From positions 100,062,185 to 100,126,184 of the forward strand of contig OY755042.1 in the NCBI GenBank assembly GCA_963576565.1: 64,000 nt of DNA, read 5' to 3'. Each line of letters starts with the position of its first letter. The first letter of the stretch is position 1. Below, one piece after another: positions 14,301 through 29,300 of the stretch. The position numbers and the translations under genes were made by a program. Under the pieces are notes generated by a model that ran no database searches, was not told the origin of the DNA, and saw nothing but the letters and a program-made list of their open reading frames with translations. This DNA comes from Aspidapion aeneum (lineage: Eukaryota; Arthropoda; Insecta; Coleoptera; Brentidae).

Positions 14301-17300
14301 GTGAATAATCAATCTAAGTTGTAAGGGGTTACTATAGGGCCTTCATTCTCAAGATGACTTCAGATTGTTAGAATGATTATTTTGGGATAACGTCACAAAT
14401 AAGTCAGCTGATGCGTAAAAATGTCGTGGATGATACGCAAAACATTGTTTACATTAAAAAAGAATGTAGTTTTATTTTTACTTTCTTGTAAAAGGCCGAG
14501 TTTTTGTGCCGTTGTTGGTTGCTTAAATAGGGGAGTTAAATACAAAGTTTGATTTTTTAGAACTCATGGTCTTTTACAAGACCGCTGGAAAAAGTTACAG
14601 GTGGTTTCTGGGGAATAGACCTATTAGGATTGACGTCTCACCGAGAGGCACACAACCCAAAGAAGGCTATAAACAATGGTGACACTTTCAAATTTACATA
14701 GAAAAAATTGTCAACCTAGAAGATGACAGCTTTGGAGAAAGATTCTATAAATTTTTGCATTGGGTCGAATTTATGCCGAGATCTCTTTCGCTTTTAAGGC
14801 CTTAGAGACAGACAAGTGGTATTGCGTTAAGTATACCAGAATTTGTTAAAAACATCTTTAAACAGGAAAAAAGTAATGCTCATTTATCTAAAAAATACCC
14901 ACTTAACTTTATTTTTTAACGACAAAACAAAACTACCTTTAAAAATTAATAAATTGCCAAAAAAATCAAAAATGAACACTAAGCATGTTTTGTTTGTCAT
15001 CCACGCTTGAAAATCATGGTACTTAAATGAACAATACTTTTGTAGCACCGTTCAAAAATAGTTTAGAATTTTACTTTACCCTCCTCACAGTTTTTCCAAT
15101 TCAATGGCGTACAATTCAGTACACGGATATCGTCATAGAGTTGGGCGTCTTTCAGGATGTCTTTTATCGCAGGTTACGAAACCTTTGCTTTTCCATTTAA
15201 TTTTTCTTGCATAAGCATTACAAACGAAAAATCTATGTACAGAAGAACTGTTAGAGACCCATATTTTATAGGATTAAGATACAACCAAGGTAATCTGTCT
15301 GAGATGGCAGTTCATTGATCAAGCAATTTTTTTAAAGTATTCTTTTTTTTACAAAACCAAGAATAAGGCTCCAGATGCTAAGATAAATACTTGGAGGCTG
15401 GCTCCAAGTCCCAGTGCATTTAATTGTCAATTTGATGTGCCCGAGAGTATTTATGTAGCCGAGCTCTTGAATTTAAGCGATGCAGACGCAAACACACTAT
15501 AGACAATAGAGAGTTTTAGTTAAAATGCTGTGTGACCGTACCACTTATTCAAAACGTTATGTTTGGATACCTTTGCTTAGTTAATTAATCACTTTGGCAA
15601 CAGTACTTAACTTTTCGTCCCGAAAATGCTTTTGATCTTTTACATAATCTTAAATATCAATTTAAAAAAAAAATGTTTTTTCAATTAAAAGAAAAGTAAA
15701 GTTTAGCAGAGTTTAATGAAGTTGATCACTCCTTTTATTAGTATATGCTTATACGTCAAATAAGGATTTATTTGTGTAAAATCAGCTCAAAAAACTTTTA
15801 AAGACTATAGCCACAAAAAATCTACCTACAATAGAGACTTATTGGAATAAAACCTGACTTTATTCTAGACTCGACTTTATTCTGACACATTTGCACAGAA
15901 AACTAACAGCTGACCTCTCAAAATTGACATATCAAAGCCAAATTTAATAATACAGTCGCTAACTTCCATTTAATAAATACCGACACTAATAAATCCGGGT
16001 TTTAAATACACAAAGGCCGAATTTTGAAGCAGAGCAGCTGCTTTTTATATGCAAATCTGTCACCATAGGGTCGATGTTTAAATAAGGTCAGGTTTTATTC
16101 CAATAAGTCCCTATTATCTGTTCAACCTATAACTTTGCGAGAGTACTTTGTAATGATTGTTTTTTGTGCTTTACGTTGGAGTTAAGTTATCGTGACTGAA
16201 ATTTTCTAGTATTGAAGTGTTTTTACACAATTGGTTATGCATTCCACGCATCAAGACGACACAATGTTATTCTTTTAAACAAACACATTAGAATTTGCCA
16301 TGCAGACGCTACTAAACTGAATTAATTTGTGTAACCCTGATGCAAAGGATGCTTTAAATTCTGCAACTAGTGCATCAAGGATCTCTGGCTTTTCTGCAAA
16401 TTCCTTCGCATAAATTTCATCAACGAAACTTTAGGTTGACGCTTACATATACATGAATCGGCAAAGCAAGGGTATCAAAATACGCGTCAGAGTGAAATTA
16501 CATACTCAAACTTAAAATAAATTTATATTTATTACCACCAGAAATTTTTGTATCCAAAATATTTTGTTCTCTTAAAATAAAATTCACGGTGACGACCGAC
16601 GCCGGCGTCTGCTTTCCATCAATATTTAATTTTTTTTGATATCTAGTTTTGAAAAGAAAATCAGATTAAAACAACCGTTTTTCGAATTAGATGTTTGAGA
16701 CTTCTTAAATATGAAGAAAAACCATTTATACTTTACTATGTCGGTTTAGAACGTTTTTCTACGTTGTCCGAACCTGTCAGATTTTTTTGACTCATTGATC
16801 TTTGGATTGACTGTTGCCATTCCAGTTTAGGACGCCCTCTTTTTCTGCGCCCTATTGGTTGTCATTGTAGAACTTGCTTTGGTAATCTTTCGTCGTTCAT
16901 CCTTTGTACATGGCCGTACCATATCAGTTGTCTTTTAGTGATGTCATTTGTTATGCTTCCCTCGATCCCAATTCTTTCTTGTATGGTCTCATTTTTTATA
17001 GGATCTGTTCTAGATATTCTCACTGATCTTCTTATTGCCATTTCGACACTTTTAATTTTTATTTTGTATTTTTCTGTTACGCGATAAGTCTCTATTCCAT
17101 ACAACAGTGACCTTTTCACCCTTGTTTCATATATATTTAAATTCTTTTGTATCTCTCTGCTCTTTTCCTGGCCAGGCAACATAAAATGTTTTAAATCGAG
17201 ATAACGATGGCACGGTTTATTATCAATTTTTTTAAGCAAGACAAAAAATATTATTTCCTCATTTAGAAAGCTATATTTTCTTGATTAAAGAAACAAAACC

Positions 17301-20300
17301 ATAAGAATTTTTCCAAAAAAATAACCCGCTTTTCAAAAATTCTTAATGAAACAAAACATTAATTGTCGAAGGAAAATCGAAATAAAAAAGAGTTTTTTCT
17401 GGAATATGTTTTTCTTCCTCCTATTCCAAGAAAATGAATTATCATATTTTAAAGCGGATATTGCCTTGGTGCGTACGAAAGCAGTTTTTCTTTTAAACTG
17501 ACGACATTTGATTTGATGTAACTTTTTTTCTGTATATCTATAACATTTTTATTGTTTTCTGTGCATATAGGTCTAGATAGTGGCTATGTAGTAAAATTTA
17601 AATAAGAAGTTAGTTTGTTATATTAACAAAATCTTTCTGGTTTACGTAGTGTTTATATTTCTTTATGTTTTAAGATCAAGCCCAAAGTACGGTGCCAAAA
17701 TCAACTACATCGACAAAAACAAAATTTCACAAAAGAAATAAAGGCGAACCAAAAAGTGTTTATTTAATTTGGAATTTTAATATTACTACATGGCGCCAAA
17801 TTTTAACTACCTATCTATATATAATTTGGGTTAATCTTTTTTTTAATCTAGGATTAATAGCATTAAACAAAAACATTTTTAAGTGGATGTTTAAAGTTCA
17901 TAAAAATAAAAAATAAATTTATCGGACCGGAAGAGGCTAAAATAATTTATTTTTGTTTTATAGGCTTACTAAATTAACGAGACACAAACTCACATAAAGT
18001 GCATAACATTATTTAGCGGTTCAATCAATCAGTGATTTGGCGCCCCGAATTTGAATATCTACCGATTGGTTGGCGTGCTATGTTATGCGTTACGCAACTC
18101 GCGTAAAGCTGATCACACACAAACTAAACGACAGAACGCGTAGCATAGGGCTTTCAACCAATCATCGATCGATTAGCCGCGGCCATATTTAATTTGCATT
18201 AGAAAAGTCCGTAAGGTTGAACTTTTTACGAAAGTCTCTTATGCATAGCCAATACAATTACAGTTTCGTATCACGTGATGTCATATGGAAAACGCGTGGA
18301 AAAATAATAACTGACGATGATTTTTTAAATATAGGAGACGCAACAATAAAAATATTGTCAATACAAGAAGTTCATTCATTTTAAAACAAAATAAAAACTT
18401 GAAAAGATAAACAGAAACAATTAGGTTATGATAATGTTTTTATTTCCCTCTTTATTCATAGAGAAAGACGGAAATAGACCTGTGCGGCAATGTGTGTGTT
18501 AGGATTTCCATAGGAAACGTCATGCTTTGGCTACGCCAGGCTATGCATCATGCTACGGACGTGTGTGTGAAGGCCTTAAGCAAGTTTGTGCAAGGCCAGA
18601 GTTTCCAGAAATTTTTGACAATTTTCTACTAAGTGACAAAAATCCTTCATTGCCAAAAAACATTTAGCAAAAAAAAAACAAATAAATATAAAAACAGAGG
18701 ATTGAAATTTATATCTGCATAATTTAAGTTTGGTAAAAATATTGGAATATTTGTCAATTATATAACTTTGCCTCAAAATCTTTAAAAGTCGAATAAAACA
18801 TTCAATGGTCAAAACTTTAGTTTCATACCGGTTCTTATAAAGGAAATCCTTCAAATTTAAAAAGCACACATTTTACCCTGCCCTTAATAGATTCTATTGG
18901 ACACAGAGCCCCGCCCCCTTCTGCCCCTCACAGAAAAGCAAGTAAATGGGCACGAGATTTGGCGCGGAGCCTTCTAAAGGCGCCGCGCGACGATGCTAGC
19001 CATCCGCGATTTCGGCTACTTTTGGTAGGGATAATAGAGGTCATCTTTAAAGGCGGGGTCATGAAAAAGAAGAAAAGTCAGGCTATCTTTGTTGGATACA
19101 TCTATATTTCGAATTCTTTTCTCGCTTATTAGGACATGCTTTTAAGAATAGGATAAGCTTTTAAGAATTACTTTGGGACAGACTGTATTACTCCTCTTGC
19201 GAAAGTAACGAGAAAAATATTTGGTGCACTTCTTTCAATGCTTGATATATACCGTCCCTTAATGGAAGTTTTCTGTACCGCCTGTGAGTGACCTAACCAT
19301 AAGCTAGCTGGATGCTGTAAATTATCGTTAAACCAAACGAAAGGAAGTAATATCTTAAAACCATCCCACGTAATTGATTTGTAAGCAGAGAACAAGATTG
19401 GAGAATCGTCATCATATTATTGCATAGGTGTAAAGACTTGATCCTTTTTAACTCCTCTCAGATTAAAGTCTTGGACGCGAAAATGGGTTTCGAATATTGT
19501 GGGGTTTCACATTAATTTAGAAATAGTATAAAACAATAAGGCGTGCGACAAACTAAGAATACCCAAATCTCAAATCACTGAGGCGGAGGTGGGCTGCATG
19601 TAAATGCACCATTAGATAAGGTTGAATTTTAAACTAAGTGATCCAACGCCGATCACAAAGAAATCATGCTTGTTTGAAATACGCCCAGGATCAGTGATCT
19701 AAAAGAAAGGGTGGGGTACGTGGTCTCGCGTAAAGATAGATCGAAGCCAAAGTATGAATTCGAGAGCACGCGATTAAAGTTGTACACAGAAAGGATTACA
19801 CAATTACATAGGATTATCATAATATATATTTATAATTTTAGTTTAAAATGCAGATAAAATTACATTAATTTAATTAATATTCATAAACGATAAACCACTA
19901 CAGACTGCCTAATAAACTAAATATACCAAAAATTAAAACGAACTTGTATTAGCTCTTATTTTTGGGCGAAACATGTGAAAAAATATTTATTTTTTCTAAA
20001 ATCACAAGTTTTATGTGAAATTAATATATTTAGTTATTTGTATTTTGTAATGTGATTTTTACAAAATATTTGTGAAATTACCTACATATTATAGAAAGCC
20101 TTAATATTTACAAGGTTTTTGTGATTTTATTCATTTTTGGGAAATAGAGATCGTGATACTTCTAAGACGTTAGGAAAATCACATTTTGTAGCTTGTACTT
20201 TGGTAGATAGATATAGTTAATGTCCTTAACGGCGATGCCTTAAAGCCAAGTCGTTTGTTCTTCTGCCAAATCTGGTGTAAAATTTCACATCCGGCGTTAC

Positions 20301-23300
20301 CCCTCTTCTTTTAACTTTTAGTTCAGAAGTTTTAGATCAGGGTAAACCCGTATGTTTCTATTCCTATCCAATCACCTGCTAAACTAGTTTTTCTTTTTCT
20401 AAGAGGGTACCCTATGGAACACACCAGCGTGTAGGTTCTGTGGTGTTGAGGAGGAAACGCCACTTCATCTAATCTGCCACTGCGTAGCAAGACAAAGAAC
20501 TAGGGCGAAAATATTCGGACCTGGACAGATAGAGCCTCAAGATCTTGAGGAAATATCACCAAACAAACTGACCTGGTTCATAAAGGAGATAGGTATTGGT
20601 GATATTTAAGTTGGGATGAGCCACAATAGACCACTTGAGTCGCAGTGGAGGGGCGACAGTCGCACCACTCATAATCAAACCTAACCTACCCTATGGTCAT
20701 TATAGCTTTTTTCTATGTGGTATACCTACAACATTCCGCAGTCCCGTAGTAATAAAAATTAAGAGGCACTTAAAAAAAATCAATGGATGCTGCAGATGTT
20801 GCACAATTTTTTTTTGGAAATTTAAAAAATATTTCTATATTTAAAATTTTAATTTTTTGGGTTATTCACTGATTTTTGAATTTTCTCAGACAAATGTTAA
20901 TTTAATGTAACTTTATGGTATGTTTTTATCTCAGGTGATAAACTAGAAATGTTTGTGTTTTACATACAATTTTTCCAGTGTAACATATGATAAACCCAGA
21001 CAAAGAAAAGAGAGAGAGCAAACATTTCTAAAGCGCCTGTCTTCAATCCTTGCCCAGGTAGCAAGGTCACGTTTCTTAAACGTCAAAAACAGGTCATTTT
21101 TAATGATCATTGACGTCTCTAACCTGACGTGTAAATGACCTTTAAATGACGTTCACAAGACACACCCAAAATGACGTCATTTCCAGAAGTTTTAAGGACG
21201 TCAGCAATATGACGTATTTGGGACCAAATCAGAACATCAGACTCACACACAGACCTATTTATGACTTTGAAGGAAACTTAGACAGAAGGCGACTCTTCTG
21301 TGACTTAGATCTGGAAGTACCGGAACAGGTACAGCGGTGTTCGGTGAGGGACAGATCAAAATAGACCTAAACCTAGACTTACACATCTCCACCTTGAAGC
21401 GAAAGGAGCCTCGAAGTTTATCTTGATTTAATAATTTAATATTTAATTTATTTTACATACGTACCCCCACATTTCGTATAAATCCGGTCAAGTACTGATT
21501 GGAGCACCATCTATGTAAGTATGAGTGTATGTCCCTTGGACAAAGTGTGCAGTGTGGGTAGTGACCAATATATGAAGTTTTTCAGGCGTTAAAAAGTACA
21601 CTACGAAAAGACGTCAAATAATTGACGCCTTAAAGACAACATCCAAATGACCACTTTTCGACGAAAACAAGACGTCATTTGATAACCCCTTGCTACCTGG
21701 GTGTATTTCAGAGGAGTCCGAAACCAGTTTAAGTGGCTGGGTGGAACGGAAAACTGACTGTCCGATTACAGTACAACGTCGACCTGGAACGCAAAAATAA
21801 TTTTTCGTACCGTTTTATCACTGTCGCACGCGAAGATAGAAGGAACCCATTGAACCCTCCTAATGCAGGTGGCTACTCCGTGTAGAGCATAAGCCGTGTG
21901 AAACCAACAGAAACAACCTACACCGAGGACAAATATCCCTACCGGTATTAAATTATACCGATGATTTGATGCTTTCGCTGGAAAAAATTAGTTTTTTAAA
22001 CGGTCTTCATAATTGGTTTTTTGGATTTCCATAAAACAAATTTTAGAGGAGAACCCCAAGTTTTAGTCGGATGTAGATAAATCTCGTAGCGCGGCCGGTA
22101 CACGAGCGTAGGTGTGTTGTTTCAGAGATTTTTACTAGACAAAGGAAATAAAAGTTTGGCGCCATCTGCACTTCGTGTATAGCGGGTGTCTTGTATCGCC
22201 CACCATTGCATCATGCCCACTTGCCCGATAGTCCTCTGTTTTCACAGAATAACATGGTCCAAGAATAACCACAAACTGTTCAAAGCGTGCTTTTGGTCAA
22301 GTTTTTTTCAGTGTGTTACCCTTGAACCTTTATTTTGCGCGGGCAAAAAACCGGACTAAAAACACTATTTAACTTTTAAAAAGTTCTAAATTGAGACCAC
22401 ATACGATTTTTTTTGTTTGTTTAAAGTGAGATCCCATACGGGAAATTTCTGTACATCAGTTGTTCACGAGTAGATGGCGCTGAAAATTTAGTAGCCTTAA
22501 TCTGCATTGCTTTAAAAAAAAGTCTCGCAATCTATTCGCAAATTGCCGAACTATTACTAACAGCTCGGCAGTACGCTAGTGCGCCCGCGCAAAATAAAGG
22601 CAAGGGTAACAGAGTGGCAAAAACCTGATCAAAAACACCCTAACTTCTAGACGTCTAAGTAAACAGGGTGTCCCAAATAAAAGCAACTACAGGAATTTCG
22701 GAAACGGTAAGAGATACAAGAATGTTTAAATTAGAAAAAAGTTGCGATATTCTAGGCTCAATCAGATGCCGTATCAAAATTAAAATTATCTACAGGGGTT
22801 TTTAAAATATCGAGCAAAAACTAAAACTTGTGTTTTTTGAAAAATTGAAATATCGCCGCCATCTTGCAAACAAATTTAATGAAATTTGGCAGTTTTGTAT
22901 AGGCGCCTACGGCCAATTGAATGACGTTAACAATTTTAGCTCACACTACTACTATAAGTAGTGTGAGCTATGGTGATCCTAATTTTTTCGAGAAAAAAAA
23001 AGTTGCTCCGATTTCAAAAATTTTTATATATCTTTGCGTTTCAGATGATTTTGAAACTTTTTTGTTTTGCTGTCTGTCTGTCTGTCTGTCTGTATGTCTG
23101 TCTGTATGTCTGTCTGTAACGACCAACCCGCATAACTCAAAAACCGCTTGTCCGATTTTAATGAAATTTGGCACCTAAGTTGGGTCTTGGGCCGTGATGG
23201 TCCCATTTAAAAATGAACAAAATCCACCGAACGCAAGCCAAATAAAAGGGTGGGGGTAGATTCCAAAAATTAGAGTTTATGTGAAAATATGGCGTGTGTG

Positions 23301-26300
23301 ATATCAAACGAAAGGTAATTAAGTCTGGAGTTAAAAAAATTAATTTTAGTTTATTTTTTAAAAAAGGGTGGGGGTAGATGTCAAAAATTAGAGTTTAAGT
23401 GAAAATATGGCGTGTGTGATATCAAACGAAAGGTAATTGAGTCTGGAGTTAAACAAAATACATTTTAGTTTTTTTTAAAAGGGTGGGGGGTAGATTAAAA
23501 AAATTTGAGTTTAAGTCAAACATGGCTTGTGTGGTATCAAACGAAAGGTAATTGAGTCTGGAGTTGAATAAAATATATTTCAGTTTTTGATTATATTAGC
23601 TCACACTATAACTATAGTACCTAGTGTGAGCTTAGGTGCCCATAGATTGGCAGAGTATTTTTCTAGGCGTTCTAGTTTTTTTGAAACCATAGCCAACTTT
23701 GTTATTTCTTATGACCGCCATATTGGATATATACTTCAGTAAATAGACCATAAAAGGAGCTTTTCAACCGTGTATAATAAGCCTATCTTTGGATGACGAA
23801 AAATGTGAATTTATTTAAAAAATGGTTTTTCACTTAGTTGGCTCTTGTGTTTGTTGTCATACCTACATGATTGCCTTTCAAAACTTTTCCATTTATTTAA
23901 TTTATATTCAAATCTTTAAGGACCTTATTTTTTAATTTTTCTCTTGCTTAGAAATAATACAATTTCTTAAAATCTATTATTCTTGAAACAAAAGTTTGCA
24001 TTTATTATTTAATTTAAAATAAAACTAAAAATCGATAACAAAGAATTGAATTAAATAAGCAAATGTTCGAAAATTCCACCGTTGCTATTCATGCAAATCC
24101 TGCATTGATGAATTAGAGACATGCATGCATCTTTAACCATTTGTTCAGGAATTTCTTCTATGGCTTGAACAACGGCTGCCTCAAGTTCTCTGTTCCTCTA
24201 TCGTATTATGAGTTGTAGAATAAACTTTATCCTTTAAGTATCCCCAAATACAAAAATCAAGAGGCGTAAGGTCCAGCAAACGTGCAGGAGAGAGATGTCA
24301 TATGGAAAATGTCTGTACTTCATTTGTTCACGAGTAGATGGCGCTGAAAATTTAGTAGCCTTAATCTCCATTGCTTTAAGAAAAATTTCTCGCCATCTAT
24401 TCGCAAATTACCGAACTACTACTAACAGCTTAACAGGGCGCTGGTACGCTCGCGCAGAATAAAGGAAGGTTACAGAGCATACACTATTCTAGGCACCGTG
24501 GGTACAGAGTGCCAAAAGCCTGACCAAAAGCACCCTAATTTCTAGACGTTTAAGTATATAAGCAAAAACAAAGAGTTATTTGTTTCAAATAAATTTGAGT
24601 TTTGAACTTTGTCTGTATAATGAAGCAAAATGCGCCCCAGACGAAAATTTTTTGAGAACAAAATATTTAAAAAAAAAATTGCAAAATTGCGGTTTATACA
24701 TTAGTTCTTTTTTATTAAAATTAAAGATTATGAGCTGTACTATGAGCCCTCTGGCCCTCTCTTGAATCCGCCACTACTCATTTGTACTTATTTTTTATCG
24801 ACTCTTAAAATATCCATTTTAAATCTTATTGATTCTGTTTCGGTAGATTCTGTGTTCGTTTCTCGTTTTTAAGCACTGCAGGCACAAAAACATCGAAAAA
24901 AATCAAAATATCGTTTGCATAATCAGCTTGGACCACTTTTCGCCTTTTGGCGTTGTTTGGGACCCAATTTAATCTGACAGGTTATTATTTTTCGTTGGCG
25001 TTTTTGGAACCCAAAACAATATTTCCAATCTGATTAAAAAGTTAGGCGCCACACTGTTTATTATTTTTTGTTTTGAATTTGTTAATCGTAGAAACTATGT
25101 TCGCATTTTATTTTAACTTTGGTAACCCAAGTTTTTCCCACTGTTGGAAATGGTTTCTAAAATTAAAGAGTACGTAGGTATTAGTAAAAACATTTTTTCA
25201 TGTTTTTTTCACAGCTTCAATGTTTTTTGGAGTAAGCGCTATGGCCCTCAGGACTAGTGTTGCCGCAACACGAGACGAGACGAAATTTTTCTATAAAATA
25301 TGAATGTTTCACATTGTTTAACAAAAAATATTTGTACTGCCAAAAAATATATAAACCTTAAAATAGCTTTGTACTGCTCTTAAAAATGAATGCTAAAATG
25401 AAATTTAAGTCGCGGTTGCGTAAAAAATTATATGTTGTCCTCTGTAGGGGATTATTGTTTCAAATAATAATCACAAAATAAATATAAATAATTACTTAAA
25501 TAAACACGTTTAGCTAAATTCCCTTTCGCTATACGCTTACATAGAACTATTTATTTGCAGGTAGTAAGTTACGGTCTCCGGTTTTGACATTATACTTAAT
25601 TTTATTATTATAATTATATTTAACTTCCAAGTAAGAGAGAAATAAGTTTTTTCAGTAAAGGACCTGTTCTTAAGTCCTTTAGAAGTGCTGATATAAGAGT
25701 TTTATCTGAAGGGTTTTTCTGTACATTTTTAACAACCAACATAAGAGTTTTTCGGATAGATACTAAAAGATGAGTAAGACGTTTTATGTCTTAATTTTTT
25801 TTAAAGAATTTGCTGGCCAAAATATCTTACCCTTTTGGCAAATGTCAAATTTTGATAGGAGGGATCTTTTTTTAATCGAAACACCTTACATTTTTAGATT
25901 TTTGTTTCCTTCCTATTTTAAAAATCTTAACAGCATTTTCAGATATAACTCACTAATAACCTAAATAATGAATTTATCAGAGCATGCATGTTGTCAAGTA
26001 AGGAATATATGATAATTTTTGCATACCTATGATTAAAAAAAAAACTACATAAATATCAGCTTAACTCTATAATAGCTCAATACGAACAGATGGTAAATAA
26101 TAAAAAATGTATAAAACCAACCTTTTTTGCCCGAGAAAATGAGAAAAACGAGAATCTCTCGACGAGAGGGTCTTTCTCTCTCGTCGAGAGGAAACTAGAA
26201 GCGAGAATATCTCCTCTCGGCGGTAACACTAGTCAGGCCGGGTCAAAGTTCGTTTTTCCGCCCTTGAAATTTTCATGCAGTGTCGCATGCCAATCTGTCT

Positions 26301-29300
26301 GTAAAAGAAAACAAAACACGTGGGCCTCATCTCATAAGAATATGTAACAATCTGCAATGAATCTTATCTGTATCGCCAACTCCATGACATCATTGTCTAG
26401 GACGGGCCGCGTGCTCTAAATAACCTCATTGTATTGTAATTCTTGCGCACTGACTGATTGCACGGTCTTTAAGTTAATTATGCACCGATGAAGGTAGAAA
26501 AAATTTACAGCGTTTGCATATAATGGTTCGACGCCATCTTACATATTTGCCATCCCAGACACACGACGGCAACGGGGACGAAAAAAACAATTTTTAAATA
26601 TTACTATAGAGAACAATTGTTTTTTACTTACTTACTGGATACTTTGATTAATTAGTAGGACAAGAACTGACTTTTTAAATCTGTATTTAACTTCCTCCGT
26701 TGTAATACTGATTCGGCTGACTCTTATTTAAATATTTTTAAGCTTTGTTCAGACTTGCACATTGAGGTGGGCGGCGAACAAAACACTGGTTTGAACGGGT
26801 GTTCTTGCATCCATCGCTTGTCGGTTTTTACCCAGAGATCAAAGATATTACGCGCAAATTGAGTTGTATGTTTGTACGACGGTTCGTAAAGAAATGGTTG
26901 CGTGATAACTCGGGTGTCATGGCGGCCGTTACGTCAGTGCTACGTCACAGTTATTCAAGGAATCAGCAGTTGCATTGTATTTCATAGCGGGTTTGGACAT
27001 TTTACGAGAATTTTTTTACATTTTGGTCTTATTTTGGCTTTGAATTTGTTTTACTAGCAGTTCTGGGGTTGTTTTTTTTATGATTATAGGTTGATAGAGC
27101 GCATGTATATCGCGAACTGATGTGTGGCTAAAATGCTAAAAAGCTGTAGGTCATGGCTCATTTATTTTTCATTTATTTTTCTTTGATTCGTGTCATTTTT
27201 CAAAAACAAGAATTTTATTTTTTACCTACAACAAACACTAAAAAATACATTTTTTGTCAATAGAAATGAAGGGCTTCTAAAGAGTTAGGTCAAAAAAGTT
27301 TAGGCAAAGTATTTATAATGGTCTCCTTAATTTAATATTTATATAATTATCAGAATTTTCATCATACATTTTAAAACTTTTTAATACATTTTTGTATTTT
27401 TCCGACTTTAAATAGATCTATCTTTGTTTATCTTATAATGTGATGTATAATATGTCTCTCTTTATTGATCGTGGAGCAGGATAACTGCCGCGTCATATGC
27501 TGCTGAATGCTGATTGGCCGAGAATTACCAGACGACCGTCTCTTTACGAACCGTGTGTTTGGACCCCCCAGAACGATAAACGTTGTTATTGGGTTTGGAC
27601 GGGACAAGAAAAAATCTTGAAGAAATAAGAGTGTTTTTGGATTTTTTGTAGCCAAAAATACTTTATTGCATTACTGTACAATTAATTTCTTAATAAATAA
27701 TGACTTCAGCCCAAACTGAATGTACAGATGTCCAAAGATACGGTAGAAAACAAGCTTAAGTCTGCTTGTGAGGTCCCATACACAACCTGAAGTATTTATA
27801 GAGCGAATTCCAATGTATTTGATCCTCCTTTTTTGCGATTATTTGTCACAGACATACAGACACATAGCATGCTGTGGTGCAGTTGCTTGCATTGCATCAA
27901 GAAATGAGACATACTGACTTAGTCGAACAAAAAACTTCTTACAGCTCTTCTACACAATGCAATGGCCGGTATTCTGGCCAGTACGCTATGCCCGACGTAC
28001 TGGAACATAATAGAAAAATTTATACCAGTCGAAAAAATAACAAATAAATATAAAATAGATAGTAGGTAAATAATCGTTTAATGTATACAAGGGTTGTCTT
28101 ATAAGTTTTGCTTATACAGCTGGAATAAAACAGTAGGTAACTTTTAAAGACTATTGTTTTTTGAAGTATTCTCCATGAAAATTAATGCACTCATTTGTTG
28201 GTATGGTTTTTGCAAAGTCATTTGAACAAAGATAAAAGCCGACCATCGGCATATCCTTTAAAGAAAGTAACATGGGCGGCGGTAGATATACTCATGAAAA
28301 TTATTTCATTTAATTATGGCGTAAACTAAAGAAATAAAAATAGATAAAAAACTTTTTATTCCTACACCTACAGAAACGACACTGATTTATTTTCTAACTC
28401 TGCATACTGCCGACTAAAGGGGTCCCGAAACCAACACCTGAAAGCAATTAAAAACGCGTCTTAAAAAAATCTGCCAATCAGGTGCCGTCCATCCACCTGG
28501 TCTCGGTCGGTCGGAAAACAAATACTTTTTGTTCGGACCGCAAACAGCCTCGCCTTTTCTCTGTCGGTAGGGTTGAAATTATACCAGGAAGATTTTATAT
28601 GAATTTGGATAACTTTTGAAGGGCAGAATGAAGCAAAATTTAATGAAATCGATAGAACCCCGTATTAGGAGTTATTCAAGTGAGTTTGCAAAAACTATAT
28701 TGTAAAAATTGAAAAATGTAAAATTTAGTACCCGTAAATTAAATTCAAACAAGTTTTCGTGGCTAATCGGGCAAAAGGGTTTTTTGTTTCTCTAGTATTT
28801 TTCCGTGGATAGCTCGAAAGCTTAACCTCACGGGGGTCCAAGATCTAATGGATACCTAATAAGTACCTAATAAGTATTGTCCTTATGGGACTTCTCAGAA
28901 CACTGCTTGGTCAATGTGATATCCTTCCTAAATTAAGTATACGGCTTTAACTCTCAGCTTACATTGCTAGTGAGAAAAGAAAGTCATGTACCCAACAAGA
29001 AGCGCCATCTACCGAAGTACCAGAGAAACTAATTGCATTTTTGAAGGGGTGACTGCTTCCTCTGGCCACTGAAATCTCTGACCATGCAGTCCATTCTTGA
29101 TTTTCGAAAAGTATAGAAATCCTCGGGACTTAGGTCGGGACTGTACGGAGAATGGTCCAACAATTCGATGTTTTGTTGGGTTAAAAATTCAACGATTTTT
29201 TGTGCTTTGTGTGAACTTGCATTGTCTTGGTGGAGGATGATTCGTCGTCGTCGAGGTTCGTTTTCCGAAGCTCAGCGATGACTTTCGGCAAACAAATGGT

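Larger units (their letters stand above)
19700..21840 (+). mobile_element. dispersed element, copy A (inverted relative to copy B)
   Basis: From about 19700 to 21840 this matches the reverse complement of about 35725-33530. Shared landmarks include gtaaagatagatcga, aaggattacacaat, aaatttcacatccgg, ctattcctatccaatcacct and cgtaccgttttat. Copy A carries two insertions that copy B lacks (20418-20686 and 21053-21701). No long open frame, so the class is unknown. Confidence 0.75.

Noticed and set aside
14490..14610. FCAVVGCLNRGVKYK as a possible THAP domain
   Set aside because: Only one C-x4-C with no FHRFP-like follow-up in frame; too weak to call.
22921..23206. Overlapping open frames rich in CLSV / TDRQ on both strands (also 34292-34551)
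   Set aside because: They are translations of the (CTGT)n / (CAGA)n microsatellite, not proteins.
23599..23656. Helitron 3' end (hairpin followed by CTAG) at copy 1 of the hairpin unit
   Set aside because: The hairpin is too far from CTAG and copy 2 lacks CTAG at the matching place.
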